Assembly (NCBI RefSeq): GCF_027579695.1
Contig: NC_083587.1
Span: forward strand, 51,205,021 to 51,269,020
From: Neoarius graeffei
Lineage: Eukaryota; Chordata; Actinopteri; Siluriformes; Ariidae
Direction of reading: 5' to 3'
DNA length: 64,000 nucleotides
Shown piece after piece: positions 35,361 through 47,945 of the stretch. A model generated the notes under the pieces. That model was not told the DNA's origin. It worked only from the letters and a program-made list of their open reading frames with translations, and made no database searches. Both the position numbers and the translations under genes were made by a program. The first letter of the stretch is position 1. The number at the start of each line of letters is the position of its first letter.

Positions 35361-36716
35361 GGCCGGAGTGTAACGTGTGAAGAAAAGTGTGCTGTCCACC
35401 CTCTTCTGCATACATGAGCTCACAGATGCCAGTGATTTGGCTAGCGTCGCTATGATTGAGAGAGCATCCCAAACCTCCCTCCCAGTCACAGATAGCTGTG
35501 GCATCATTGGTGTTTGAAATATTATACCATCTGTGAATCAACAACTACAATTTTTTTTATTTATTTTTGAAAATGACATATCTTACTTTTTTTTATCCAT
35601 TTATAGTTACATTTAATGCAAGATACTCAAATTATACTGTGGCTTAATTACATCCAGGGCATGCTAAGCAACAACTTTATATATAGTCTGTATCAGACAT
35701 GAGCGTTTGCCTTTCTCTATTTTTTACATTTTTCTCTCTTCCGTATTAGAGTAGTTCCCTGAGCCTGGTATTGTAACGTCTGACATGATTGCGCTGGCGA
35801 CTTTTTTTTGGTACAGACACACATTTTTATATTACAACAAGGCCTGTGCAGAATCTCTGTGGCTTTTTAAAACCAATTTATCGCTCACAGTTTCTCGCCA
35901 GTGGGGCTGGAGTGTGCAGGACTGAATTGCAGGGTCACAATAAAGACGGATCCTAGAGAGCTTTTAAACAACTAGTACTGCTTTGCTTCCAAGTCTGAGC
36001 TTTCCATTCTCCCTGTTGACGCAGTGTACGCTTCTGTCGGTGTTTCCACACTAATAACTGAGCTCCAGGCAAAGGTACTTGGCGTCTTGTTTGCATTAAA
36101 AGTAGACGGTCTTTCGATTTCATAAAACCGGTGAAATTTAGTTCTCTCTGAAATTTGGTCATTGTGATGTATGTTTATTTCTGTAATATCTAAAAAAAAA
36201 AACCAACCCAGTCCATTCTGTGGCTGGGAAGTTATTTAATTTGAGGGGATTCCTGAGCAAATAATTTGCATGAAATCGCTTGCTTCGCACAGTCAAGCAG
36301 ACAGAGGAAGTCCGTGTGCGCATGCGCAGGTGTCGTCGTCTTCTCATGGGTTTTTCGGCAGCTGGCATCCAGTGTTGCATTACTGCCATCTACAGGTTTA
36401 CCTTGACCGTGCACTGACAGTTCCATCATTCTGTCACTAAACGAACAGCCGATCACACCGAGGTGCTCGCCGACCGCCGATATTTATTAGTTTGGTCATG
36501 CGTTTCCTTTCCTTTGCAACATAACGTCTTTTCTTCTCGCTTTCCGTTACTGTAGTCGGTCTTTCACGTTTCATTCACGTCCTCCATTTTCCTTTCCTGT
36601 TTCAAATTTGTATCCCACAATGCCTTGCGCGAACGGGGAAAGCCCACCACGTGATGCATGATGTGTAGTCTCTTGGATTGTGTCACGGTGAAGCAAGAAA
36701 TAATAGCGGAGAATTT
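35361..36716. other. No gene recognised
   Basis: Unique-looking. 36270-36660 is relatively CpG-rich (GTGCGCATGCGCAGG, GCTCGCCGACCGCCG) and could be a promoter, but no convincing first exon was seen on either strand. Confidence 0.4.
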
Positions 36717-36894
36717 AGGACCACGTGGCCTTAAATTCATTCATTGTTCTGTTTTAAAAAAAACCTAATAAAATTGGACGTCTGTGATTTGAACTGAGTA
36801 GCTTTTGGTCCACTAAAAAAAATTATTGGGTGTCAGGGAAAATTCTTTGTTGACCTAAACCTGAAAAATCTGAAAGGCAGTCTACCTTTAAATT
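36717..36894 (+). repeat. Dispersed repeat, second copy of 6328-6505
   Basis: The palindrome is degraded to AGGACCACGTGGCCTT. The remaining ~160 bp align clearly with the first copy. Confidence 0.75.
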
Positions 36895-36995
36895 TACGGT
36901 CTGATAAAGTCATTATCTTGACTTCCATCTAATTCTAGCATCTTTCATAGTGAAACCTGCACAATACCCTCTTTACAGTGAATGAACCCTAATTA

Positions 36996-38598
36996 CAGTG
37001 GTGCTTGAAAGTTTGTGAACCCTTTAGAATTTTCTGTATTTCTGCATAAATATGACCCAAAACATCATCAGATTTTCACACAAGTCCTAAAAGTGGATAA
37101 AGAGAACCCAGTTAAACAAATGAGACAAAAATATTATACTTGGTCATTTATTTATTGAGGAAAATGATCCAATATTACATATCTGTGAGTGGCAAAAGTA
37201 TGTGAACCTCTAGGTTTAGCAGTTAATTTGAAGGTGAAATTAGAGTCAGGTGTTTTCAATCAGTGGGATGACAATCAGGTGTGAGTGGGCACCCTGTTTT
37301 ATTTAAAGAACAGGGATCTATCGAAGTCTGAGCTTCACAACACATGTTTGTGGAAGTGTATCATGGCACGAACAAAGGAGACTTCTGAGGACCTCAGAAA
37401 AAGTGTTGTTGATGCTCATCAGGCTGGAAAAGGTTACAAAACCATCTCTAAAGAGTTTGGACTCCACCAATCCACAGTCAGACAGATTGTGTACAAATGG
37501 AGGAAATTCAACACCATTGTTACCCTCCCCAGGAGTGGTCAACCAACAAAGATCACTCCAAGATCAAGGCATGTAATAGTCGGCGAGGTCACAAAGGACC
37601 CCAGGGTAACTTCTAAGCAACTGAAGGCCTCTCTCACATTGGCTAATGTTCATGAGTCCACCATCAGGAGAACACTGAACCACAATGGTGTGCATGGCAG
37701 GGTTGCAAGGAGAAAGCCACTGCTGTCCAAAAAGAACATTGCTGCTCGTCTGCAGTTTGCTAAAGATCATGCAGACAAGCCAGAAGGCTCTTGGAAAAAT
37801 GTTTTGTGGATGGATGAGACCAAAATAGAACTTTTTGGTTTAAATGAGAAGCGTTATGTTTGGAGAAAGGAAAACACTGCATTCCAGCATAAGAACCTTA
37901 TCCCATCTGTGAAACATGGTGGTGGTAGTATCATGGTTTGGGCCTGTTTTGCTGTATCTGGACCAGGACAGATTGCCATCATTGATGGAACGATGAATTC
38001 TGAATTATACCAGCGAATTCTAAAGGAAAATGTCAGGACATCTGTCCATGAATTGAATCTCGAGAAGGTGGGTCATGCAGCAAGACAACGACCCTAAGCA
38101 CACAAGTTGCTCTACCAAAGAATGGTTAAAGAAGAATAATATTTGATGTTTTGGAATGGCCAAGTCAAAGTCCTGACCTTAATCCAATCAAAATGTTGTG
38201 GAAGGACCTGAAGCGAGCAGTTCATGTGAGGAAACCCACCAACATCCCAGAGTTGAAGCTGTTCTGTATGGAGGAACGGGCTAAAATTCCTCCAAGCCGG
38301 TGTGCAGGACTGATCAACAGTTACCGCAAACGCTTAGTTGCAGTTATTGCTGCACAAGGGGGTCACACCAGATACTGAAAGCAAAGGTTCACATACTTTT
38401 GCCACTTACAGATATGTAATATTGGATCATTTTCCTCAATAAATAAATGACCAAGTATAATATTTTTGTCTCATTTGTTGAACTGGGTTCTCTTTATCTA
38501 CTTTTAGGACTTGTGTGAAAATCTGATGATGTTTTAGGTCATATTTATACAGAAATATAGAAAATTCTAAAGGGTTCACAAACTTTCAAGCACCACTG
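36996..38598 (+). mobile_element. Tc1-like transposon T3 (least damaged)
   Basis: 1603 bp between TA dinucleotides at 36994-36995 and 38599-38600, with CAGTGGTGCTTGAAAGTTTG TIRs. No nested insertion. It serves as the reference for the other three copies. Confidence 0.96.
37363..38378 (+). pseudogene. Tc1 transposase in T3, two frameshifts
   Basis: The start is the ATG of MARTKE; the longer upstream frame from 37285 is untranslated TIR-proximal sequence. Paired-like HTH (about residues 25-55), GRPTKI-type linker (here GQPTKI), LWMDETK (first Asp about residue 151), intact KHGGGSIMVWACF. A 2-base loss near 38060 (CTCGAGAAGG for CTCAAGAGAAGG) and a second indel near 38140 break the frame. The third catalytic residue is changed: NPIKMLW with Lys codon 38190-38192 where sister copy T1 has NPIEMLW. 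About 340 residues if repaired, as usual for Tc1. Inactive. Confidence 0.93.
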
Positions 38599-38600
38599 TA

Positions 38601-39196
38601 GATGCCAACACCAGCTTTTGCATTTGCAGTGTTGCATTTACTAGTTCTGTACTACCTCTTGCTAGTTCCTAATCCCTGAGGGATCTACAGACTACAATGA
38701 TTTAATCATTCATCCATCCAGATGAAATCTGCATGACGCATGTGAGTCTCGGAGATGCGATTTCAGGTTTGAGTTGAGGTAGCGATCGTGAAAGCAAGGC
38801 TTATTTCTTTTAAAGTCCGCCAGCTACAAGTCTGTGCCTCCCTTCTGACCGTGCATGGTGTTTGGGACGTCTTCTGAGACAGTGGATTAGTATATGAGGT
38901 GGAGCTGTAATACTCGAATCCCCCAGCAGAGGGAGAGACGCCTGTGTCTTTGTTGGATTATTGGACCTGTTTAAATTCAGCATAAGAAGCACTTCTATTT
39001 GTTGCCTATTGGGATGCAATTATAATTGAATAAAATGCAAAGAAAAAAAACAAACGCAATCAGCAGCTGCTAACATATTATCAGATAAGAGGTATCAGTA
39101 AAGGAATGGGGTGGATGAGATTACCCAGGCCCTCAGCTGTATGTGGGCTGAAATGTTATTGTACTCCTGAATTGTGTTGCCATGATTTTATACACT

Positions 39197-39234
<38 letters not shown>

Positions 39235-39262
39235 ATTGTTTTGGGTCTATATTTAGCAAGAA
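38601..39262. other. No gene; (GA)n
   Basis: Contains (GA)n at 39201-39233. Nothing else recognised. Confidence 0.5.
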
Positions 39263-39274
39263 AATAATGACGGG

Positions 39275-39652
39275 GGGCGGCACGGTGGTGTAGTGGTTAG
39301 CTCTGTCGCCTCACAGCAAGAAGGTCCGGGTTCGAGCCCCGTGGCCGGCGAGGGCCTTTCTGTGCGGAGTTTGCATGTTCTTCCCGTGTCCGCGTGGGTT
39401 TCCTCCGGGTGCTCCGGTTTCCCCCACAGTCCAAAGACATGCAGGTTAGGTTAACTGGTGACTCTAAATTGAGCGTAGGTGTGAATGTGAGTGTGAATGG
39501 TTGTCTGTGTCTATGTGTCAGCCCTGTGATGACCTGGTGACTTGTCCAGGGTGTACCCCGCCTTTCGCCCGTAGTCAGCTGGGATAGGCTCCAGCTTGCC
39601 TGCGACCCTGTAGAACAGGATAAAGCGGCTAGAGATAATGAGATGAGATGAG
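39275..39652 (+). repeat. Full-length tRNA-SINE
   Basis: 12-bp duplication AATAATGACGGG (39263-39274, 39653-39664). Close to consensus. Confidence 0.95.
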
Positions 39653-40007
39653 AATAATGACGGGATGTTCGGATTGACACCAGAATGTAAATTTCTTTTA
39701 TGTTGAGGCTTTTCCCTCCATTAACCTCCGTTGTCATGGGAAACTATTTTTAATCAGCAGTTACAGAGTTATAGAGCAAATGGAATTTCCCAGCCTTATT
39801 AAGTTTTCCTGTCATAGACTAGACAGCACATGCCTCACTTGTGCCACGATGACAGCAGAACAGCATTGCACATTTCCACTGCACTGCCACACCTGCTAAT
39901 GATGCAGCTCTTGTCAAGTGGAATAAAATGCTGTAAACAACGTTGGAACTACACTATAGAATTACAGGATCATTACAATTTGATTTCTGTTTATTGACTT
40001 ATTCGTG

Positions 40008-40392
40008 GAGGGCAGCACGGTGGTGTAGTGGTTAGCACTGTCGCCTCACAGCAAGAGGGTCCGGGTTCGAGCCCCGTGGCCGACGAGGGCCTTTCTGTGC
40101 GGAGTTTGCATGTTCTCCCCGTGTCTGCGTGGGTTTCCTCCGGGTGCTCCGGTTTCCCCCACAGTCCAAAGACATGCAGGTTAGGTTAACTGGTGGCTCT
40201 AAATTGACCGTAGGTGTGAATGTGAGTGTGAATGGTTATCTGTGTCTATGTGTCAGCCCTGTGATGACCTGGCGACTTGTCCAGGGTGTACCCCGCCTTT
40301 CGCACGTAGTCAGCTGGGATAGGCTCCAGCTTGCCTGCGACCCTGTAGAACAGGATAAAGTGGCTAGAGATAATGAGATAAGAATGAGATGA
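40008..40392 (+). repeat. Full-length tRNA-SINE
   Basis: 12-bp duplication GACTTATTCGTG (39996-40007, 40393-40404). Tail AATGAGATAAGAATGAGATGA slightly decayed. Confidence 0.95.
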
Positions 40393-40802
40393 GACTTATT
40401 CGTGAACTCGCACTGTAGGCAGCCTAATTTTTTTTTTTTCCCCCAAACCTGTTTTCTAGCTTCTAGACTGCTGAGAAGGGATTAGTCGATCCCTCACCAG
40501 CCTGTATTCTGTATCTGGCTTCAGTTAAACAAGACAAACACACTTTGTCATGTTACAGAGAAACCTGAAAGGGCAAAGTTCATCGTGCTGAAGTTGAACA
40601 GAGAACTTACTGCTCATTACAAAGACTCCTTTTAAAAATGTTAGACAAGCACCTTTTTCCAGACATCACCATATCGACAGTTATACATGTTTCTTGGTTA
40701 AAAAACAGGGTTAATTCAGTCTTCAGTATATGTATTATGTGAAGCATCTATCTATCTACCTATCTATACAAGTCACTGTTATTGTAGAAATTATTCCATA
40801 CA

Positions 40803-42382
40803 CAGTGGTGCTTGAAAGTTTGTGAACCCTTTAGAATCTTCTATATTTCTGCATAAATATGGCCTAAAACATCATCAGATTTTCACACAAGTCCTAAAAG
40901 TAGATAAAGAGAACCCAGTTAAACAAACGAGACAAAAATATTACACTTGGTCATTTATTTATTGAGGAAAATGATCCAATATTACATATCTGTGAGTGGC
41001 AAAAGTATGTGAACCTTTGCTTTCAGTATCTGGTGTGACCCCCTTGTGCAGCAATAACTGCAACTAAACGTTTGCGGTAACTGTTGATCAGTCCTGCACA
41101 CCGGCTTGGAGGAATTTTAGCCCGTTCCTCCATACAGAACAGCTTCAACTCTGGGATGTTGGTGGGTTTCCTCACATGAACTGCTCACTTCAGGTCCTTC
41201 CACAACATTTTGATTGGATTAAGGTCAGGACTTTGACTTGGCCATTCCAAAACATTCACTTTATTCTTCTTTAACCATTCTTTGGTCGAACGACTTGTGT
41301 GCTTAGGGTCATTGTCTTGCTGCATGACCCACCTTCTCTTGAGAGTCAGTTCATGGACAGATGTCCTGACATGCCCCTTTAGAATTTGCTGCTATAATTC
41401 AGAATTCATTGTTCCATCAATGATGGCAAGCCGCCCTGGTCCAGATGCAGTAAAACAGGCCCAAATCATGATACTACCACCACCATGTTTCACAGATGGG
41501 ATAAGGTTCTTATGCTGGAATGCAGTGTTTTCCTTTTTCCAAACATAACGCTTCTCATTTAAACCAAAAAGTTCTATTTTGGTCTCATCTGTCCACAAAA
41601 CACTTTTCCAATAGCCTTCTGGCTTGTCCACATGATCTTTAGCAAACTGCAGACGAGCAGCAATGTTCTTTTGGAGAGCAGTGGCTTTCTCCTTGCAACC
41701 ATGCCATGCACACCATTGTTGTTCAGTGTTCTCCTGATGGTGGACTCATGAACATTAACATTAGCCAATGTGAGAGAGGCCTTCAGTTGCTCAGAAGTTA
41801 TCCTGGGGTCCTTTGTGACCTCGCCAACTATTACATGCCTTGCTCTTGGAGTGATCTTTGTTGGTCGACCACTCCTGGGGAGGGTAACAATGGTCTTGAA
41901 TTTCCTCCATTTGTACACAATCTGTCTGACTGTGGATTGGTGGAGTCCAAACTCTTTAGAGATGGTTTTGTAACCTTTTCCAGCCTGATGAGCATCAACA
42001 ACGCTTTTTCTGAGGTCCTCAGCAATCTCCTTTGTTCGTGCCATGATCCACTTCCACAAACATGTGTTGTGAAGATCAGACTTTGATAGATCCCTGTTCT
42101 TTAAATAAAACAGGGTGCCCACTCACACCTGACTCGACTTTCACCTTCAAATTAACTGCTAATCCTCGAGGTTCACATACTTTTGCCACTCACAGATATG
42201 TAATATTGGATCATTTTCCTCAATAAATAAATGACCAAGTATAATATTTTTGTCTCATTTGTTTAACTGGGTTCTCTTTATCTACTTTTAGGACTTGTGT
42301 GAAAATCTGATGATGTTTTGGGTCATATTTATGCAGAAATACAGAAAATTCTAAAGGGTTCACAAACTTTCAAGCACCACTG
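40803..42382 (-). mobile_element. Tc1-like transposon T4
   Basis: TIRs as in T1-T3. Right TA at 42383-42384; at the left the TA (40799-40800) is separated from CAGTGG by CA, so the left flank has changed. 1580 bp, no nested element. It provides the empty site for the hAT in T1. Confidence 0.94.
41023..42044 (-). pseudogene. Tc1 transposase in T4, disrupted
   Basis: MARTKEIAEDLRKSVVDAHQ start. A one-base loss in the A-run at KPLLSK shifts the frame, an amber codon follows NSEL and another stop lies in DLK*AVHV. As in T3, the catalytic Glu is Lys (NPIKMLW, codon 41219-41221). LWTDETK and MQQDNDPKH are intact. Confidence 0.92.
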
Positions 42383-42517
42383 TATGAGAATGCGTGAGTA
42401 CCTTAACATAAACCTGTGGTGTGCTTTAAAGGCAGTATTATTGTCAGAGCTACTTTAAATTAATCAACACCATCTCACGAAATCAACCGTGCTGTGGTAT
42501 CATTAAGGTGTAACGTA

Positions 42518-43077
42518 CACTCACTGGCCACTTTATTAGGAACACCCAACCACCTGCTCTTTTATGCAGGTCTCTCATCAGCCGATCCCTCGAGAGCAGC
42601 ACAATGCATCAAATCATGCAGATACAAATCAAGAGCTTCAGTTAATGTTCACAATGTTCAAACATCAGAACGGGAAAAATTGTGATCTCAAAGTGTGACT
42701 TTTTCACTGTGGCATGGGTGTCGGTTTGAGCCAGATGAGTAATTTTGGTTTGAGTATTTCAGAAACTGCTGATCTCCTGAGGTTTTCACACAGAACAGTC
42801 TCTAGAGTTTACACAGGATGGTGCGAAAAAAATAAAATACCCTGAGTGAGCGACAGTTCTGTGGGTGGAGACAAAACGCCTTGTTGATAAGAGAGGTCAG
42901 AGGAAAATGGGCAGATTCGAGGTGGTTCGAGCTGTCAGGAAGGATACAGTAACTCATATAATCACTCTTTATAACCGTGGTGAGCAGAAAAGCATCTCAG
43001 CATGTAACAGCAGAAGACCACACTGGGTTCCACTCCTGCCAGCCAAGAACAAGTTTTATTAAAGTGGCCGGTGAGTG
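42518..43077. mobile_element. Short Tc1/mariner-type element (CACTCACTGGCCAC)
   Basis: 560 bp with ends CACTCACTGGCCACTTTATT and its near-perfect inverse, TA on the left and CA on the right. This end sequence is one I know from fish Tc1/mariner elements. The interior has a few transposase-like stretches (ERQFCGWRQN-type frames in GACAGTTCTGTGGGTGGAGA) but no domain; an internal-deletion derivative. Confidence 0.8.
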
Positions 43078-43079
43078 CA

Positions 43080-43619
43080 TACATTACTATGATGTTTATT
43101 CAATAGACTAACTAAATTGAAATACACTTGGCATTAATATTTTCACGTGTGCAACAAATAAAACCAAGAATTGAAACTAATTGTTTGCGCTACATATTTT
43201 GCAGGCATGCATTTGCACGATAGCAAACTGGCTGCGCAAGTCCTTCAGCATAGTGTGCTAATAATAGTTGATGATGATGATGTACTCTTTATGGAAAACT
43301 ATTGAACCATTCTGTTCCGTTCAACCCATTTTGAAGTCTTACTCAATGACTGTAGAAAACATGGACAGCGTATCGTCTTGAAAAAGTGACGCTGCTACAA
43401 GTCTAGCGCCCCTGCTCGCTGGCTGCCTGCAGGGCGATATGTAGCTCCACCCATCTCCATGCGTTTCAATGAAGAAAGTAGCCTTTTTTCCGCTTGTCAC
43501 TTTTCTCATCTAAACTGTCTTTCCATATAGAGTGTCTAATTAAACAGTTTTCCCGATGCTGAGATCTGCACATTTTTTCCCCGAAACATGTGTTTCTATG
43601 ATAGTTATTCTATTATTCT
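43080..43619. other. No recognised feature
   Basis: Unique-looking; contains a short (GAT)n patch near 43270. Confidence 0.5.
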
Positions 43620-43630
43620 ATCATAAGATA

Positions 43631-44013
43631 GGGCCGCACGGTGGTGTAGTGGTTAGCGCTGTCACCTCACAGCAAGAAGGTCCGGGTTCGAGCCCCGTGG
43701 CCGGCGAGGGCCTTTCTGTGCGGAGTTTGCATGTTCTCCCCGTGTCCGCGTGGGTTTCCTCCGGGTGCTCCGGTTTCCTCCACAGTCCAAAGACATGCAG
43801 GTTAGGTTAACTGGTGACTCTAAATTGACCATAGGTGTGAATGTGAGTGTGAATGGTTGTCTGTGTCTATGTGTCAGCCCTGTGATGACCTGGCGACTTG
43901 TCCAGGGTGTACCCCGCCTTTTGCCCGTAGTCAGCTGGGATAGGCTCCAGCTTGCCTGCGACCCTGTAGAACAGGATAAAGCGGCTACAGATAATGAGAT
44001 GAGATGAGATGAG
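43631..44013 (+). repeat. tRNA-SINE, first of a tandem pair
   Basis: Inserted into the left edge of the next SINE. AAGATAG at about 43625-43631 and AAGACAG at 44014-44020 look like its own short duplication, while the outer duplication ATCATAAGAT (43620-43629, 44398-44407) belongs to the other copy. Confidence 0.9.
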
Positions 44014-44020
44014 AAGACAG

Positions 44021-44397
44021 GGCGGCACGGTGGTGTAGCGGTTAGCGCTGTCGCCTCACAGCAAGAAGGTCCGGGTTCGAGCCCCGTGGCCGGCGAGGGC
44101 CTTTCTGTGTGGAGTTTGCATGTTCTCCCCGTGTCCGCGTGGGTTTCCTCCGGGTGCTCCGGTTTCCCCCACAGTCCAAAGACATGCAGGTTAGGTTAAC
44201 TGGTGACTCTAAATTGAGCGTAGGTGTGAATGTGAGTGTGAATGGTTGTCTGTGTCTATGTGTCAGCCCTGTGATGACCTGGCGACTTGTCCAGGGTGTA
44301 CCCCGCCTTTCGCCCGTAGTCAGCTGGGATAGGCTCCAGCTTGCCTGCGACCCTGTAGAACAGGATAAAGCGGCTACAGATAATGAGATGAGATGAG
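44021..44397 (+). repeat. tRNA-SINE, second of a tandem pair
   Basis: Near-consensus. Its right duplication is ATCATAAGAT at 44398-44407; the left one lies before the neighbouring SINE, so this copy arrived first. Confidence 0.92.
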
Positions 44398-44407
44398 ATC
44401 ATAAGAT

Positions 44408-45270
44408 GACGTGGGTACACTTGGGAATGAAGTGATTGGCAGCCTCTGCAATACACTAGACCTTGATATTGGGAAAAGAGGGCAGGCCTTCAAATGAGTA
44501 GGTGTACCTGACCTCGACTCTCGTCTTTACTGCACAGACTCATAACAGCATGGCAGAGGAATTTTGGCTTCATTTCTATATAACAGAAGGGCATGGAACC
44601 ATACCTTCCATGTTTTTGTTTTGGGTTTTTTTAAACAGTTATTGGTCATACTAAAAGTGATACTAAAAGAGTGATGACTACAATTCTACTCGACAACTTT
44701 TCCAATATGAAACTGTATCTGCTTGCCTTTATATGCTTGATGGGATATTTGAGATCATGTTCAGCTTATATTCCACTCAGGGTAACAAGATGATGTAAAA
44801 GCAAAAATGAGCAATCAATGAACAACCAATCCCTGATCACCATGATTCCCAACAACCAATCACTAGCCACTACTGCTTGTCCCACCTATGTAAACCTTTT
44901 TTGGATATGTTTACAGGTAATAAAAGTGATATATTCCTTCTAAAACTATTTCCTTCATATCCCAACTACTTGCTACCACTGATTCTTTTAGTCTGCACTC
45001 TTGATAGAAATCATATTGTGTTTTTAAAATGTGTAAACAGTTTATTTGAATCCATTTTGTACATATATAGTTAGTGCAGCCAAAGACATCTAACAAATCG
45101 AAATAAGTTATAATCTTTTATTATTTATTCTGATAAAACTCTTTCATTCTATTCTCTTCTGTGTGTTCAGAAACTCTTCGTTTGTCATGTTTGATATGCA
45201 AATGATCATGATGATCCAATAAATATGTAAATTAGCATTCAAACTTCATTGCGTGAACTATTTAAGCATG
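44408..45270. other. No recognised feature
   Basis: AT-rich unique-looking sequence, no exon signal. Confidence 0.5.
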
Positions 45271-46863
45271 CATTGTCTTGCAAAAGGTTCATCCCCCTTG
45301 GTGTTTGTCCTGTTTTGTCGCATTACAAGCTGGAATTAAAATTGATTTTCTTTTTGGGGCGGGGTTAGCACCATTTGATTTACACAGCATGCCTACCATT
45401 TTAAAGGTGAAAATTGTTGTTTTATTGTGACACAAACAATGATAAAGATGAAAAAACAGAAATCTGGAGTGTGCATAGGTATTCACCCCCCCTAAAGGCA
45501 ATACTTTTTTGAGCCACCTTTTGCTGCAATTACAGTTGCAGGTCTCTTGGGGTGTGTCTCTATTAGCTTAGCACATCTAGCCACTGGGATTTTTGCCCAT
45601 TCCTCAAGGCAAAACTGCTCCAACTCCTTCAAGTTAGATGGGTTGCGTTGGTGTACAGCAATCTTCAAGTTATGCCACAGATTCTCAATTGGATTGAGGT
45701 CTGGGCTTTGATTAGGCCATTCCAAAACATTTAAACGTTTTCCTTTAAACCACTCCAGTGTAGCTTTAGCAGTATGTTTAGGGTCATTGTCCTGCTGGAA
45801 TGTGAACTTTCGTCCCAGTCTCAAACCTCTGGCTGACTCGAGCAGGTTTTCCTCCAGAATTGCCCTGTATTTAGTGCCATCCATCTTTCCTTCAGTCCTG
45901 ACCAGCTTTCCTGTCTCTGCAGATGAAAAATATCCCCACACCATGATGCTGCCACCACCATGCTTCACTGCAGGAATGGTGTTCTCAGGGTGTTGGGTTT
46001 GCACATGGCATTTCCCATGATGGCCAAAAAGTTCAATTTTGGTCCCATTTGACCAGAGACTCTTCTTCCATGTGTTTGGGGAGTCTGCCACATGCTGTTG
46101 GGCAAACTCCAAACATGCTTTCTTAAGCAGGGGCTTTTTTCTGGCCACTGTTCCATAAAGCCCCACTCTGTGGCATGTACAGCTTAAAGTGGTCCTATGG
46201 ACAGATACTCCCATCTCCGCTGTGGATCTTTGCAGCTCCTTCAGTGTTATCTTTGGTGTCTTTGTTGCATCTCTGACTAATGCCTTCCTTGCCCAGTCTG
46301 TGAGTTTTGGTGGGCGGCCTTCTCTTGTCAGGTTTGTAGTGCTGACATATTCTTTCCATTTTGCTATAATGGATTTAATGGTGCTCCATGGGATATTCAA
46401 AATTTGGGATATTTTTTGTAACCCAACCCTGATCTATACTTCTCCACAACTTTGTCTCTGACCTGTTTGGAGGCTCCTTGGTTTTCATGTTGCTTGCTTA
46501 GTAGTGTTGCAGAGTCAGGGTCCTTCCAGAACAGGTTGATTTATACAGACATCATGTGACAGATCATGTGACACTTTGATTGTACACAGATGGATCTTAA
46601 TCAACTAATTACGTGACTTGTGAAGTGAATTGGTTGGACCAGCTCTTATTTAGGGGTTTCATACGAAAGGGGTGCACACTCCAGATTTCTGTTTTTTTCA
46701 CCTTAATTATTGTTTGTGTCACGATGAAACAACAGTTTGCACCTTTAAAGTGGTAGGCATGTTGTGTAAATCAAATGGTGCCAAGACCCCAAAAATCCAT
46801 TTTAATTCCAGCTTATAAAACAGGACAAACACCGAGGGGGATTAATACTTTTGCAAGACAGTG
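45271..46863 (-). mobile_element. Tc1-like transposon T5 (different subfamily)
   Basis: TIRs CATTGTCTTGCAAAAGGTTC and (reverse) CACTGTCTTGCAAAAGTATT, about 200 bp long with GGTGTTTGTCCTGTTTT in both. TA at right (46864-46865), TG at left. 1593 bp. Confidence 0.93.
45492..46488 (-). pseudogene. Tc1 transposase in T5, N-terminus frameshifted
   Basis: Start MKTKE at 46488, then two one-base shifts in the N-terminal HTH, after which a 302-residue frame is open from 46400 to the natural stop. Visible: NIPWSTIKSIIAKWKEY (HTH), GRPPKLTDWARKAL linker, [50 protein letters not shown]. The first catalytic Asp is Asn (LWSNGTK, codon 46047-46049), so the enzyme would be dead even if the frame were repaired. 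Confidence 0.93.
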
Positions 46864-46865
46864 TA

Positions 46866-47945
46866 CATTAGCTACTTACTCCTGAAAAGAGTAGCACCAC
46901 TGAATGGGATGGCTTGTTTTGCGTCGGTAATGTTTGTGTATATTGCATTTAATAGTGACGAGCTAAAATGGCTCTTTTTAAATGAATTACATGATATAGG
47001 ACAATGGGATGACTTAATAAGCACAGTCTTAATAAAAATGGGTCAAATCTATAACCCTTAAAGCTCTCTGGTTCTTAGAACCCCTTTTAAGAGGCTAGGA
47101 AACCTTAGAGAAAAGGATGTAGTGTTTAAAGGTGATGTATATAAGAATTTTAGTTTAAAGCATTCAAAACTTAACTAGAGTTATCAACAGAATGTGAAGA
47201 AATAACAGTTTTGGTGTTAAGACATCTATGTATTGTGTTGCAGAGATATCTACTGACGTTAGCATGCATGCTAACCAGCTAGCCTTGGCCCGTACATCTT
47301 GTAGTAATACTTCTTTGTACCTCAAGAGGCGATAGTGAGTCACTGTAGTGTCCATTCTGCCTTCAGTCCACCAGGAGAGTATGAAGAACTAGGGCTGCCT
47401 TGGGGGCATACTCACACTTCTTGACAATCATGTTGAAGGTTCTGATCCGGTTAGACCTTTTCAGGACAGGTAGAAAAGAAGTGATAGAAATGGAAGCAAA
47501 ACAAGAGTTAACATTGGTGTTACTTTGCACCACTGGAGACCGCTGTTAGTGAGTAAAGTGTGATGCTGAACTCAATGTTTCTTCTAGGCTGGTAAGTAAA
47601 CAGCTGTTAATGGGATCTGTGTTCTCAGGGAAGGAGGAGTGGCTTACTCTCTCCTCCTGCCAGTTACAGTGATGCTATGTATACAGTAGTAGGCGGATAG
47701 CGCTTTCCTCTGAGCGTGTTACACCACCCCCTAATGTTGCACGGACAGCCGTGTGAAAAGATGCAGTCAGCTAGTGTCACGTGCCTCAGAGGAAGCTGTT
47801 ATATGATGGGGAAGACCTGTCTGGTGACTAAGACCATATCTAAATTATCGAGAAATTTGGAGAAAAAACCACAGCATATTGTGTAACATTACTGAGTGTT
47901 AATACGTTTGCTAAGTTAACTGTTTGTTGATATGTTCAACATATA
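46866..47945. other. No recognised feature
   Basis: Unique-looking; frames lack domains. Confidence 0.5.
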
